A DNA stretch of 64,000 bases. Origin: Desulforhabdus amnigena (GTDB lineage Bacteria > Desulfobacterota > Syntrophobacteria > Syntrophobacterales > Syntrophobacteraceae). Of the stretch, positions 55,008 to 64,000 are shown one piece after another. A program made the translations under genes and the position numbers. The notes beneath the pieces were generated by a model that saw nothing but the letters and a program-made list of their open reading frames with translations, was not told the origin of the DNA and did not search any database. Numbering within the stretch: the stretch's first letter is position 1; the number at the start of each line of letters is the position of its first letter. Where the stretch lies: assembly GCF_027925305.1 (NCBI RefSeq), contig NZ_BSDR01000001.1, positions 3,862,501-3,926,500 of the forward strand. Direction: 5' to 3'.

Positions 55008-55803
55008 GAGCCAAAATGTGTAGCATTTCCCGGGCGAATTTCATACCAAGGAAGGGAGCACATGGAAAAGTCCATGGCACTTCGATCGTGGAGCATTTTT
55101 CGTCGGTTCCGGATCCTCGAACCTTGCTGAAAACCCGTCACAATTTGACGAAAATTATTACCATCAGGATCTTCCGCGAAAAACCGGCGTCAAGGCCAGC
55201 AGGAAGCGGGCTGGCTGGGACAATGACTACCTGATGCATTTGCTCACGTCGTAAGAATTTCATGCGATTGCCCTGAGCAATGGGGCAGTGTCTGAAAGAC
55301 ATTGGTTACCGACATCAACCTACATGTCCAAAATCATTTTTCACTTTGCCAGTGGTTGACAGCTTGATCTTTTTGTCCGCCAATCTGAAAGACTCTGTGG
55401 CTGGCGGTTGCTTGAATGGCAGCCAAGCAAAGCTCTCCTTGGGCCATCCATCGAAAAGGTCGGCTGGACATGCATGGTGGAAAATAATGTCAAATCAGTG
55501 GGTTCTGAAAATGGTCGAAAAAAATGAAAACGAATGAAAATATTTTCAATCAAATTGTCTATAATTATTTTATTTTACACAATATTAATATAAATTGCCG
55601 ATTTTGGGCTACGGTTTTTACCGAAACTTTCGACGTATTAGTATTTTGAGAGCCGTTTTTTTGATGCTGTGGTCGTCATGTAGACTTCCATGCCAGTCCG
55701 GCCTCGTTTCACCCCGCCATGTAAGTTCTTTTTTAGAATCATCCACCACAGATAACTTTAAACTTAGTGACTGCCGATTGGCAGAAAGGAAAGGAGTGCC
55801 ATT
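55008..55803. other. Long stretch without a recognisable gene
   Basis: About 800 bases hold only short frames that look like chance. Bases 55535-55600 are strongly A/T rich and contain TTGTCTATAATTATT, which could be a promoter, but it is 200 bases from the next gene. A ribosome binding site GAAAGGAG precedes the gene at 55804. Confidence 0.5.
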
Positions 55804-56178
55804 ATGTGGGTCTTCACACGGGATGGTTTTTTCAGCGTTGTCAAGAAAGAGTGCAAAGCCGATGAGGTGATGGTTCGGGCAAGGCAGAAGTCGGATCTGC
55901 TCGGGCTCGGGAAAAAACTAAATCTTACGCTGTGTATCCAGACCGATGCTGGAACCGATTATGCCTTCAGGGCGGTGCTCAAACAGTCGGATTGGGCCGG
56001 ATACCTCGCGGATGAGGCAATGCTTCTCGACTATGAGAACTTCAAAGGCTCTCTCTCGAAGAAGGATCATGAGCGGCAGAATGCTTATTTCCAGTGTTGG
56101 AGGGCGCTCTTGAACTGGCAGGAACAATCTCGACCCAAGAACAGGAATCGCTCCGGAGTCCGTGTGAAAAATGCGTAG
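55804..56178 (+). CDS. Conserved hypothetical protein (MWVFT... type)
   Basis: A 124-residue soluble protein beginning MWVFTRDGFFSVVKKECKAD and continuing MVRARQKSDLLGL. The order of a short beta start, VRAR, and later YENFKGSLSKKDHERQNAYF followed by a Trp-containing helix matches a family of small uncharacterised proteins of about 120 residues that I know only as hypothetical. Function unknown. ATG is preceded by AAAGGAGTGCCATT. It is the first of three genes in the same direction, ending in an ADP-ribosylglycohydrolase. Confidence 0.72.
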   Translation: MWVFTRDGFFSVVKKECKADEVMVRARQKSDLLGLGKKLNLTLCIQTDAGTDYAFRAVLKQSDWAGYLADEAMLLDYENFKGSLSKKDHERQNAYFQCWRALLNWQEQSRPKNRNRSGVRVKNA

Positions 56179-56205
56179 CGGTTGTCGTCATGCTGGGAGG
56201 AAATC

Positions 56206-56790
56206 ATGAGCGAAGTCATTCCATTTCCAAAGATGCATCAGAATGTGAATATCGACTGGGATCGAGTGGATTCGATTCGCAAGGCGGGGTACCCCAAGGT
56301 CCCAAAGAAAGCGATCACCCTTATCCGAAAGATGTTTGAAAACCCCACCAGCAATGAATCGTATTTCGAGATCCATGATTTTGGAGAGGGCTATCCGTTT
56401 GATCCAATTTCACTCGCCCCCGTCCAGGGAGACGCCGTCTGGTTGCTGGATCTTCTCGACCGATACGGCGGTGAAATTTCTTATGGACCCCAAACCTGTC
56501 TAATCAAAAGGAAGAAGAAAAAGCCGGCCCTCTTTCTCATTCAAAAGATCAGTGCGGAGCTCCTGGAAGCAGTGCATGCTGCGATAGGCCCCGAGTACGA
56601 GCATTTCTTGCAGACGAGTCGTTGGGTTGTCTTGGGTCGGGAGGTCAATGAAAAACTGATGATCTTTGTGATCAGAAACAGGGAGGATGAAGCTTTGGTT
56701 TATCTGGGAGTGTTTGACCGAAAGACAGCCTTCGTCCTTTTCGCACGCATGGAATCCGGTCGGTCGGTGGAAGAAGTTCTCGACCTGTAG
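56206..56790 (+). CDS. Hypothetical protein between MWVFT-type gene and ADP-ribosylglycohydrolase
   Basis: A 194-residue soluble protein with no recognised domain. It starts MSEVIPFPKMHQNVNIDWDR after GGGAGGAAATC, and contains EGYPFDPISLAPVQGDAVWL and a Lys-rich turn (LIKRKKKKPALFLIQ). No signal peptide or membrane segment is visible. It lies 27 bases after the preceding gene and 30 before the ADP-ribosylglycohydrolase, so the three are probably one operon. It may act in an ADP-ribosylation pathway by association only. Confidence 0.68.
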   Translation: MSEVIPFPKMHQNVNIDWDRVDSIRKAGYPKVPKKAITLIRKMFENPTSNESYFEIHDFGEGYPFDPISLAPVQGDAVWLLDLLDRYGGEISYGPQTCLIKRKKKKPALFLIQKISAELLEAVHAAIGPEYEHFLQTSRWVVLGREVNEKLMIFVIRNREDEALVYLGVFDRKTAFVLFARMESGRSVEEVLDL

Positions 56791-56820
56791 TGTATAACTT
56801 TTCATAGCAAAGGAGAAATC

Positions 56821-57753
56821 ATGAACAAACTGGAGAGATATAGAGGGTGCTTGATGGGATTGGCTGTCGGGGATGCCTTGGGAACGACTCTGGAGTTCCG
56901 GGCGCCGGGTTCCTTCACTCCTCTGACGGACATGGTGGGGGAAGGCCCCTTCAGGCTGAAGCCGGGGGAATGGACGGACGATACTTCGATGGCTCTTTGT
57001 CTGGCCGAGAGTCTCATTGAACGGCGGAGTTTCGATCCGGCGGATCAGATGGAACGGTATCTTCGCTGGTACAGGGAAGGGCATCTCAGCAGCAATGGAC
57101 GATGCTTCGACATTGGGAACACGGTGAGAGATGCTCTCTTGAAGTTTGAAAGGATGGGTGAACCTTATTGCGGATCAACCCACCCCAGATCGGCTGGGAA
57201 CGGCTCCATCATGCGTCTTGCACCTGTGCCCCTCTTCTACGCATGCAACCCCGAAGAGGCCATCGAGAAGTCCGGTGAGAGCTCTAAGACGACGCACGGC
57301 GCGGCAACGGCTGTGGATGCCTGCCGCTATCTGGGTGCGCTCATCGTTGGAGCACTGAACGGAGCGACGAAGGAAGAGTTGCTTTCATCTCGCTACAGCC
57401 CTGCGCCAGGGTACTGGGACGGGCACCCCCTGGTCTCCGAAATCGATGCCATCGCACGAGGCTCTTTTAAATTGAAGAACCCTCCCGAGATCAAAGGGAC
57501 CGGCTACGTTGTTCAGTCCCTGGAAGCTGCACTCTGGGCCTTCCATCGGAGCGATTCCTTCAAAGAGGGATGTCTCATGGCGGTCAACCTTGGAGACGAT
57601 GCCGATACCACCGGAGCAGTCTTTGGACAACTGGGAGGGGCCTTTTACGGCGAGCAGGGAATACCTTCTGAGTGGAAAGAAAGACTGGTTGGCCGTCAGC
57701 TGATCGATACCTTTGCCGCGAAGCTCTTCGAATTTGCCTCAATGGGTGCTTGA
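56821..57753 (+). CDS. ADP-ribosylglycohydrolase (DraG/ARH family)
   Basis: A 310-residue ARH-fold enzyme that removes ADP-ribose from modified targets. The N-terminal signature is [20 protein letters not shown]; metal ligands are in [14 protein letters not shown] and [22 protein letters not shown]; other blocks are [14 protein letters not shown] and [18 protein letters not shown]. The gene is intact. Its partner modification enzyme is not evident in the window; the remnant of NAD-using KptA lies 3 kb upstream. ATG follows AAAGGAGAAATC. Confidence 0.92.
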   Translation: MNKLERYRGCLMGLAVGDALGTTLEFRAPGSFTPLTDMVGEGPFRLKPGEWTDDTSMALCLAESLIERRSFDPADQMERYLRWYREGHLSSNGRCFDIGNTVRDALLKFERMGEPYCGSTHPRSAGNGSIMRLAPVPLFYACNPEEAIEKSGESSKTTHGAATAVDACRYLGALIVGALNGATKEELLSSRYSPAPGYWDGHPLVSEIDAIARGSFKLKNPPEIKGTGYVVQSLEAALWAFHRSDSFKEGCLMAVNLGDDADTTGAVFGQLGGAFYGEQGIPSEWKERLVGRQLIDTFAAKLFEFASMGA

Positions 57754-57799
57754 ATCTACGGAAGGCATGACACGTCAGGCCGATCATCCTCCAAGGACA

Positions 57800-57851
57800 A
57801 GGGGGCGAAGGGCATTTCTCGGTCATTTTCTTCGCTCCCTTTGAATTTTTC
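57800..57851 (+). terminator. Probable terminator after the ADP-ribosylglycohydrolase gene
   Basis: AGGGGGCGAAG pairs with CTTCGCTCCCT across a loop of about 19 bases, followed by TTGAATTTTT. The long loop lowers confidence. Confidence 0.55.
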
Positions 57852-58010
57852 GGAAACTTCCAGGATATCAACGCCCTGCGGGGCGGAGTATGGAATTCCT
57901 GTCTCGATCACTGCTCTGCGCAAAGAAAACGAAAAAACACCTCTTGCCGGAAACGGATGTACGCAATGATGAGGAAAACTGCATTGAATGTAGGCAATGT
58001 GTACGCAACG

Positions 58011-58043
58011 AAAAAAGGGGAAACAGGTATAACCTGTAACCCC
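58011..58043 (-). terminator. Terminator of tRNA-Arg
   Basis: Read on the minus strand: GGGG-TT-ACAGG, loop TTATA, CCTGT-TT-CCCC, then TTTTTT. It is a classical intrinsic terminator about 10 bases after the tRNA 3' end. Confidence 0.9.
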
Positions 58044-58053
58044 TTGAATTCCC

Positions 58054-58130
<77 letters not shown>

Positions 58131-58339
58131 ATTTTTCGGTGGACGGCGAGCAACATGACCGCATGCCGCTCGCATGTTAGATAGTCGTTTTCCCATCCTT
58201 TTGTCAATACTCTTCTCGTGAAATTGGCTGCCTCTCGTTTTTTGTTTTGCCTTCTTCCGGAAAACATCTATAAAAAATCAAAAGTTTTTAGGTGCAGAGG
58301 CGAAAACCCTCCAGTTCTAAGAAAGGACGGATAGAAGTT

Positions 58340-58507
58340 ATGAATCCCACTACTCGATGGGCCAGTCTGGCGGCAGGATGTATCCTCCTTCTTTATGGAA
58401 TGAAGATGCTTTATCAGAAAGGGGATTGGGTTCTTGTGGTCATCAGTGCGCTGATCGTGGCATTCAGCGCATTGGGCATCATTAAAGAAAGGAACAAAAA
58501 GGAATGA
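58340..58507 (+). CDS. Small two-helix membrane protein
   Basis: A 55-residue protein starting MNPTTRWASLAAGCILLLYG, with two hydrophobic helices (the second is WVLVVISALIVAFSALGII) and a charged end KERNKKE. ATG at 58340 follows GGACGGATAGAAGTT. No function is known. It stands alone between the tRNA and lysS. Confidence 0.62.
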   Translation: MNPTTRWASLAAGCILLLYGMKMLYQKGDWVLVVISALIVAFSALGIIKERNKKE

Positions 58508-58652
58508 ACGGTGGACTTCGCCCTTCAAAGTGAGAATTGCCGGAGGTCGAGGGAATACGCTTGACGTGCTGCAACAAATCATCTAACTTTCGTCCACTTG
58601 AGAGGATGCTGAAATTCTGATTTTATTGCTATAGAGAGGGGAAGTGTCGGAT

Positions 58653-60146
58653 ATGGACGATCTCAATGTGGTCATGCGGGAACGGATTCAAAAGGCGGAG
58701 GAAATGGAAAAGGGTGGGGTGGTTCTGTACCCCAATGGATACAATGTTCCCCATCACATTAAAGATCTCATCGAGGCTTTCAAAGACAAGACCAGTGAAG
58801 AGCTTGAAGCCGAGCCGTCTTCCTCCTTTACCATCGCCGGGCGCATTCTTTCCGTGCGATCTTTTGGAAAATCCACCTTCATGCATCTTCTGGACGCAGA
58901 AGGGAAGATTCAGATCTACCTGCAGCAGAATCATTTGGGAAAAGAACTTTATGCCTTCGCCAAAAAGCTCGATATCGGTGACATTGTCCGTGTTTCCGGG
59001 ACTCTTTTCCGCACCAAGACCGATGAATTGACCCTTGCGGTCAAGGAACTCCATCTTCTTAACAAGAATCTGCGTCCGCTTCCGGAAAAATATCACGGCC
59101 TCAAGGACGTCGAGACACGGTACCGCCAGCGTTATGTGGATCTCATCGTCAACGAATCGGTTCGGGAAACTTTCAGAAGACGGGCGAAAATCGTTCAGAC
59201 CATCCGGCAATTCCTGAGCGACCGAGGATTTCTCGAGGTGGAAACCCCCATGATGCAGGCTGTTCCCGGTGGAGCCACCGCCAAGCCTTTCAAGACTTAC
59301 CACAATGCTTTGGACATGGATCTTTACCTGCGCATCGCTCCGGAGCTCTATCTCAAGAGGTTGCTCGTAGGGGGATTCGAGCGTGTTTTTGAACTCAATC
59401 GGAACTTTCGCAACGAAGGAATTTCCACACAGCACAATCCCGAATTCACCATGGTGGAGTTCTATCAGGCTTATGCAACGTACGAAGACCTGATGGCGCT
59501 CACGGAAGAGCTCTTCGTCACACTTGCAGAGACGGTAAATGGCGGTAAACTTCAAATCGAATACCAGGGCCAGGAGATCGACTTCACGCCTCCCTGGAAG
59601 CGGTACCGTCTGCTGGATGCCGTTGTGGAGCTGGGGAATGTTCCGCGTTCCGCCCTGGAAGATCCAAAAGAGATCTTCGATGTGGCCAGGTCCATGGGGA
59701 TCGAGGTGCATCGTTTCGAAGGGCAGGGAAAACTGCTGACCAAAATTTTTGATGTGGCCGTGGAGCCGAAACTCATCCAACCCACCTTCATCACTCACTA
59801 TCCCGTTGAGGTTTCCCCTCTCTCCCGCAAGAGCGATGCGGACCCGAATGTTACGGACCGTTTTGAACTCTTTATGGCAGGCCGAGAGATGGCGAACGCT
59901 TTTTCGGAGTTGAACGATCCCCGCGATCAAAGGGCGCGTTTTTCCGACCAGCTCCAGGCGCGGCAGGCGGGCGATGAAGAAGCCCATTATATGGATGACG
60001 ACTATATCCGTGCCCTGGAATATGGAATGCCTCCGGCAGCGGGTGAAGGCATCGGCATTGACAGGGTGGTGATGTTGTTCACCGATTCGGCGTCCATCCG
60101 TGACGTGATCCTTTTCCCTCACTTGAGGCCAGAAAAGAAGATCTGA
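58653..60146 (+). CDS. lysS: Lysyl-tRNA synthetase, class II
   Basis: A protein of about 497 residues. An N-terminal OB-fold anticodon-binding domain (FTIAGRILSVRSFGKSTFMH) is followed by the class II catalytic core: motif 1 FLEVETPMMQAVPGGATAKP, motif 2 FELNRNFRNEGISTQHNPEFT and motif 3 GMPPAAGEGIGIDRVVMLF. It charges tRNA-Lys. An ATG at 58653 is spaced normally from GAGGGGA; an in-frame GTG at 58644 is a close alternative. It starts the lysS-lolCE-lolD-bamA block. Confidence 0.95.
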   Translation: MDDLNVVMRERIQKAEEMEKGGVVLYPNGYNVPHHIKDLIEAFKDKTSEELEAEPSSSFTIAGRILSVRSFGKSTFMHLLDAEGKIQIYLQQNHLGKELYAFAKKLDIGDIVRVSGTLFRTKTDELTLAVKELHLLNKNLRPLPEKYHGLKDVETRYRQRYVDLIVNESVRETFRRRAKIVQTIRQFLSDRGFLEVETPMMQAVPGGATAKPFKTYHNALDMDLYLRIAPELYLKRLLVGGFERVFELNRNFRNEGISTQHNPEFTMVEFYQAYATYEDLMALTEELFVTLAETVNGGKLQIEYQGQEIDFTPPWKRYRLLDAVVELGNVPRSALEDPKEIFDVARSMGIEVHRFEGQGKLLTKIFDVAVEPKLIQPTFITHYPVEVSPLSRKSDADPNVTDRFELFMAGREMANAFSELNDPRDQRARFSDQLQARQAGDEEAHYMDDDYIRALEYGMPPAAGEGIGIDRVVMLFTDSASIRDVILFPHLRPEKKI

Positions 60147-60153
60147 TACACCT

Positions 60154-61410
60154 ATGACGTTTGAACTTTTTGTCAGTCTGCGCTACCTCCTGGCAAAGCG
60201 CCGTCAGACTTTTATTTCGCTCATCACGCTCATTTCCATTGCCGGAGTTGCAGTGGGAGTAACGGCCCTTATCGTGGTGCTGGCGGTCATGAACGGTTTT
60301 CAAGAAGACCTTCGAACCCGCATTCTTGGAATCACTTCCCACATCGTGGTGGGAAGCTTCAATGGCGCCATATCCGATTATCGCAACATCAATGCTGAAA
60401 TCGAACAAGAACCCGGGGTGGTTGCAGCCACTCCTTTCATTTATACCCAGGTGATGATCAGTTCCGGTAAGAGTGTTTCGGGAGCTGTTCTTCGGGGTAT
60501 CGATCCACAGACAGCCTTCAGGGTCATCAATATTCAAGACAATATGATTCGGGGCAGTTTGGGGGATCTGCGGCCGCCGCAGCCTTCGGAAGGCGCCGGA
60601 GATGCCTCCGGTGCGGCGCAGCCCGGAATCATTCTGGGAAGCGAGTTGGCCAACAACCTGGGGGTTCGGCAGGGCGAATGGGTCACCGTTATTTCCCCTT
60701 CAGGGCGGCTCACCCCCATGGGGCAGGTCCCCAAGAGCAAACTCTTTCAGGTAGTGGGGATCATCCAGGCGGGCATGTACGAATATGACAGCACGCTTGC
60801 CTACATCAATATGGAGATCGCTCAGCAGTTCCTGGGGACCGGGGATTCCGTGACGGGCATCGAGGTCAAAGTGAAGGACATTTACAAGGCCCGCCAGGTC
60901 GCGGATGCATTGCGGTCCCGTTTGAAGCAATCCTTCTGGGTGCGTGATTGGATGCAGATGAATCAGAACCTTTTTTCTGCGCTCAAACTCGAAAAAGTGG
61001 TGATGTTCATCATTCTGACCTTGATCATTCTGGTGGCTGCGTTCAATATCGTGAGTTCCCTCATCATGCTGGTGATGGAAAAGACGCGGGACATTGCCAT
61101 CATGAAGGCCATGGGGGCCACGACCGCCAGCATTCGAAAGATTTTTGTGCTGGAAGGGTTTCTTATAGGTGTGTCGGGAACGATCCTGGGGCTCCTGGGG
61201 GGATTCGGCCTCTGCACCCTGTTGAAAAAGTACCAATTCGTTGAACTGCCGCGAGACGTCTATTTTCTTTCGACTCTCCCCGTGAATATGGAAGCGGCGG
61301 ACGTGGGATTGATCGCATTGTCTGCGATCCTCATCAGTCTGACGGCAACACTTTATCCCTCGCGCAAGGCTGCGAAACTGGAACCCTCGGAAGCCCTTCG
61401 CTATGAATAA
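60154..61410 (+). CDS. lolE: Lipoprotein-releasing ABC transporter permease (LolC/LolE)
   Basis: A 418-residue inner-membrane protein with four helices: one at the N-terminus (LISIAGVAVGVTALIVVLAV), a large periplasmic domain, and three at the C-terminus (MFIILTLIILVAAFNIVSSL, ILGLLGGFGLCTLL and VGLIALSAILISLTATLY). FELFVSLRYLLAKRRQTFIS at the start and MKAMGATTASIRKIF are LolCDE hallmarks. A single permease suggests a homodimeric LolF-type system. It lies 7 bases after lysS and overlaps lolD by 8 bases. Confidence 0.93.
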   Translation: MTFELFVSLRYLLAKRRQTFISLITLISIAGVAVGVTALIVVLAVMNGFQEDLRTRILGITSHIVVGSFNGAISDYRNINAEIEQEPGVVAATPFIYTQVMISSGKSVSGAVLRGIDPQTAFRVINIQDNMIRGSLGDLRPPQPSEGAGDASGAAQPGIILGSELANNLGVRQGEWVTVISPSGRLTPMGQVPKSKLFQVVGIIQAGMYEYDSTLAYINMEIAQQFLGTGDSVTGIEVKVKDIYKARQVADALRSRLKQSFWVRDWMQMNQNLFSALKLEKVVMFIILTLIILVAAFNIVSSLIMLVMEKTRDIAIMKAMGATTASIRKIFVLEGFLIGVSGTILGLLGGFGLCTLLKKYQFVELPRDVYFLSTLPVNMEAADVGLIALSAILISLTATLYPSRKAAKLEPSEALRYE

Positions 61411-62095
61411 CCTAAACCATCCCGTAGAAGTGCAAACGTTGGGTCTCACGAAGGTTTTCGGCAGCGGTGTGCATTCCATCGAGCTTTTCAGGGACCTGGA
61501 TTTTGTCCTGCGCAAAGGGGAACGCATCGCCATCGTCGGTGCCTCGGGAGCCGGAAAGTCCACTCTGCTCCACATCATAGGAACATTGGAAAAACCCAGC
61601 AGCGGAAAAGTACTCTATGGGGGGAAGGATATCTTTCTCTCCGACGAGCGGGAACTGGCGCGGTTCCGAAATCGGCACATCGGCTTTGTTTTCCAGTTTC
61701 ATTACCTTTTGCCGGAGTTCAATGCCCTGGAAAACGTGATGATGCCCGGTCTGATAGCGGGCTTGCCACGGGGAGAGATCCAGTCGCAGTCTCTGGCTCT
61801 GCTGGAGCGTTTGGGGCTCTCCAGCCGTATTCGGCATCGGGTGGGGGAACTTTCAGGAGGAGAACAGCAGCGAGTAGCCGTGGCGCGTGCACTTCTTCTG
61901 CGGCCGAGCCTCTTTCTGGCGGATGAGCCCAGCGGTAACCTGGACAGCCGAACGGGGCGGACGCTGCATGAACTGTTGGTCTCTCTCAATGAAGAGCTTG
62001 GTTTGACGATGGTGATCGTGACTCATAATGTGGAGTTGGCTTCTATGATGCAAAGAACTTTTCGACTGGCGGATGGGCAACTGAGGGAAGAATGA
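61403..62095 (+). CDS. lolD: Lipoprotein-releasing ABC transporter ATPase
   Basis: A 230-residue ABC ATPase of the MacB/LolD type. Walker A is IVGASGAGKSTLLHI, the signature is LSGGEQQRVAVARALL, Walker B is LFLADEPSGNLDS, and the switch His is in MVIVTHNVELA. It powers release of outer-membrane lipoproteins with the upstream permease. The start overlaps the permease stop. Confidence 0.94.
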   Translation: MNNLNHPVEVQTLGLTKVFGSGVHSIELFRDLDFVLRKGERIAIVGASGAGKSTLLHIIGTLEKPSSGKVLYGGKDIFLSDERELARFRNRHIGFVFQFHYLLPEFNALENVMMPGLIAGLPRGEIQSQSLALLERLGLSSRIRHRVGELSGGEQQRVAVARALLLRPSLFLADEPSGNLDSRTGRTLHELLVSLNEELGLTMVIVTHNVELASMMQRTFRLADGQLREE

Positions 62096-62258
62096 GCGTT
62101 GTCGAAAGCTGCGTTCTGTTTATGAATGATTCATTGCGTCCATTGATATGATAAGAAATTTTGCCTTTAATCTCCTGAAATCCAGAAGTGGTAGGAGCGA
62201 TGGCCTTCGAGGGCCGGTCAGTCGGGGAATCGGGCTATAACGGGGGGGGGAAAACTTC

Positions 62259-64000
62259 ATGCGCAAGTTGTGGATGATTCTATGTCTTATTGGGATGAGT
62301 TCCATCTCGTGGGCTCAGGACAGCACCCCAAGCGTTGCATTACTGCCTTTCACGATCCATAGCAAACAAGATACGGTCAAGACACAGAAAACGATCATTG
62401 ATCTGCTGGTGCGTCAACTCAATGCGGAAGGCGTTAAGACCGTCGATCCTCAGGAAGTGGAAAAAATCGTTCGACCAGGTGAATCCGTGCAGATGGAAGA
62501 CCAGGCGCGCTCCATCGGAAGGCGGCTCTCCGCAGGGTATGTCGTGACGGGCAGCCTGAACGAAATCGGCAACAACATCAGCCTGGATGCCAAACTGATC
62601 GATGTTTCAGGCGCCAAGAAAACGGAACCGCTTTTTGCCGAAGAAAAGGGAATGGAAAACCTCGCCGCCGCTATCAACCAGATCATACAGCAGATGGCGG
62701 TTCATCTTCTGGCCAAGGCGGTCATTGCAGATGTGAAGATCCAGGGCAACGAGCGCATCGAAGCTGAAGCCATCAAGTTGAATATCAAGAGCAAGAAGGG
62801 GGAACTCCTCCGTTCGGAACAGGTGGCCGAAGATATCAAAGCCATATACAAGATGGGTTATTTCGAGAAGGTCGACGTGGAGGTGACCGACACATCGGCC
62901 GGCAAAGTCCTGACCTTCGTATTGCAGGAAAATCCCACGGTCCAGGAAGTGCGCATCAAGGGCAACAAAAAGATCAAGGAAAAGGATATCCTCGCAGCTA
63001 TCGGCACCAGGCAGTACACGATCCTGCAAAAGAACGTGGTTGCCGAAGATGTACAGAAAATCTTGAAGCTTTACAGCCAGAAAGGCTATTACAACGCCGA
63101 CGTGAAGACGCAGATCGAGTTTCCCAAAGATCCCCGAAAAGCGACGGTGGTCTTCGACATCGATGAAAAGAATAAGGTTTACATCAAGAAGATTTCCTTT
63201 ACGGGGAACAAGAGTTTCTCGGGGCGCAAACTTCGTGGCATCATGCAGACCAAACAGAAGAGCGTGCTCTCCTGGGTCACCGATCGAGGCATTCTGCAGA
63301 AAGACATTATGGAAACGGATACGGATCGTTTGACCGTCTTCTATCATGATAAAGGGTTTATGGATGCCAAAGTGGGCACCCCTGAAATAACCCGCCGCGA
63401 TGATGGTTTTTATATCAATATTCCCATAGATGAAGGGGAACGGTATAAGGTTACGAGTGTCAAGGTTTCCGGTGACCTGATCAAGGATGAGGAAAAGATC
63501 AAAGAGGATCTGAAATCGAAATCCGGTGAATATTTCAGTCGTGAAAAACTGCGTGAAGATATTGACTTTCTCAGCAAGAGCTACATGAACGAAGGGTATG
63601 CCTACGTGCAGGTGGATCCCGAAGTGAAGCGCAACGCAGAAGACCAGACGGCAGACATCACCTACAATATAAAAAAAGGGGAACTGGTGCATATCGGGAG
63701 AATCTACATCACCGGCAACACCAAGACTCGAGACAAGGTGATTCGGCGTGAAATGAAGCTGGCGGAAGGGGATACCTTCAATTCGACTAAAATGGAAGAG
63801 AGCATGACGAACCTCAAGAAGCTCGACTATTTTGAAGATGTGGAAATCACTCCTTCTCGAGGGGAACAATCCGATATCATGAATCTCAATGTCAAGGTGA
63901 AGGAAAAGCTCACCGGAGCCATCAGTGTGGGTGGCGGTTTTTCTTCGGACGACGGGCTCTTTGCCAGTGGTGAAATCATGCAGCGCAACCTCTTCGGAAG
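62259..64000 (+). CDS. bamA: Outer membrane assembly factor BamA with extra N-terminal domain, 3' end outside window
   Basis: The open frame starts at ATG 62259 (after a G-run) and reaches the window edge, 580 codons. A signal peptide MRKLWMILCLIGMSSISWAQ is followed by a domain of about 130 residues not typical of BamA (SVALLPFTIHSKQDTVKTQK, GYVVTGSLNEIGNNISLDAK), which resembles the N-terminal fold of TolB/FlgO/CsgG-like lipoproteins. After about residue 150 come POTRA repeats (VKIQGNERIEAEAIKLN, VRIKGNKKIKEKDIL, ISFTGNKSFSGRKLRG, VSGDLIKDEEKIKE, IYITGNTKTRDKVIRREM) and the beginning of the barrel (GAISVGGGFSSDDGLFASGE). The barrel itself lies beyond the window. Confidence 0.9.
   Translation, partial: MRKLWMILCLIGMSSISWAQDSTPSVALLPFTIHSKQDTVKTQKTIIDLLVRQLNAEGVKTVDPQEVEKIVRPGESVQMEDQARSIGRRLSAGYVVTGSLNEIGNNISLDAKLIDVSGAKKTEPLFAEEKGMENLAAAINQIIQQMAVHLLAKAVIADVKIQGNERIEAEAIKLNIKSKKGELLRSEQVAEDIKAIYKMGYFEKVDVEVTDTSAGKVLTFVLQENPTVQEVRIKGNKKIKEKDILAAIGTRQYTILQKNVVAEDVQKILKLYSQKGYYNADVKTQIEFPKDPRKATVVFDIDEKNKVYIKKISFTGNKSFSGRKLRGIMQTKQKSVLSWVTDRGILQKDIMETDTDRLTVFYHDKGFMDAKVGTPEITRRDDGFYINIPIDEGERYKVTSVKVSGDLIKDEEKIKEDLKSKSGEYFSREKLREDIDFLSKSYMNEGYAYVQVDPEVKRNAEDQTADITYNIKKGELVHIGRIYITGNTKTRDKVIRREMKLAEGDTFNSTKMEESMTNLKKLDYFEDVEITPSRGEQSDIMNLNVKVKEKLTGAISVGGGFSSDDGLFASGEIMQRNLFG

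Noticed and set aside
55031-55253. A 70-codon open plus-strand frame ending GWDNDYLMHLLTS, considered as an AbrB-type antitoxin remnant
   Set aside because: There is no start codon in frame and only a weak likeness at the last 15 residues; not enough to call.
58629-60122. A 497-codon minus-strand frame opposite lysS
   Set aside because: It lies exactly over lysyl-tRNA synthetase and has no recognisable protein features.

Overview
The window looks like chromosome from a strictly anaerobic deltaproteobacterium of the Desulfobacterota, most likely the Syntrophobacterales. The evidence is an exosortase/EPS locus, a HoxEFUYH-type NAD-linked [NiFe] hydrogenase, a WtpABC tungstate transporter and the conserved block lysS-lolCE-lolD-bamA. 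Placement rests on gene content only; there is no rRNA in the window.

Bases 1-24,596 are one minus-strand exopolysaccharide/exosortase operon, read from right to left. Its order is: RfaH/NusG-type antiterminator, sugar transferase with a degenerate GGDEF-like head, polysaccharide deacetylase, a REP-associated tyrosine transposase (RAYT), nucleotidyltransferase-FemAB fusion, DegT aminotransferase, exosortase, EpsI, tandem-GT2 glycosyltransferase, LPG-synthase-like membrane protein, GT39 glycosyltransferase and Wzx flippase (cut by the window edge). Five insertion events have hit it. An IS4-like element splits the GT39 gene (5-bp target duplication). Two unrelated elements split the tandem-GT2 gene (9-bp duplications each). 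Two copies of a nested IS630(IS5) element lie in inverted orientation near its two ends. Removing the elements on paper restores uninterrupted reading frames of 610 and 649 codons, so the insertions look recent. Palindromic repeats also sit in frame inside the aminotransferase and deacetylase genes.

At 25.1 kb a class I c-di-GMP riboswitch stands between the antiterminator gene and a divergent secreted fibronectin-type protein. Bases 27-29.7 kb hold repeats, a thioredoxin remnant, and small membrane or secreted proteins (MauE/DoxX, DUF4405, a periplasmic protein). Bases 29.8-35.3 kb encode HoxEFUY, then a repeat-filled gap, then HoxH. A convergent porin follows. Bases 37.5-40.4 kb are wtpABC.

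Bases 40.6-45.3 kb hold a single very large protein of about 1,568 residues with a degenerate HD-type region; this is the least explained gene here. Next come VanZ, an HtrA protease, cofactor-independent phosphoglycerate mutase, a CarS-metallophosphoesterase fusion and a sigma-70 factor. Bases 52.3-57.8 kb are an accessory stretch rich in broken genes (racemase, DUF1848, KptA, HTH) together with YdjM-like, HIT, zinc-finger, two unknown proteins and an ADP-ribosylglycohydrolase. It ends at tRNA-Arg(UCU). The window closes with housekeeping genes: lysS, lolCE, lolD and a 3'-truncated bamA that carries an extra N-terminal domain.
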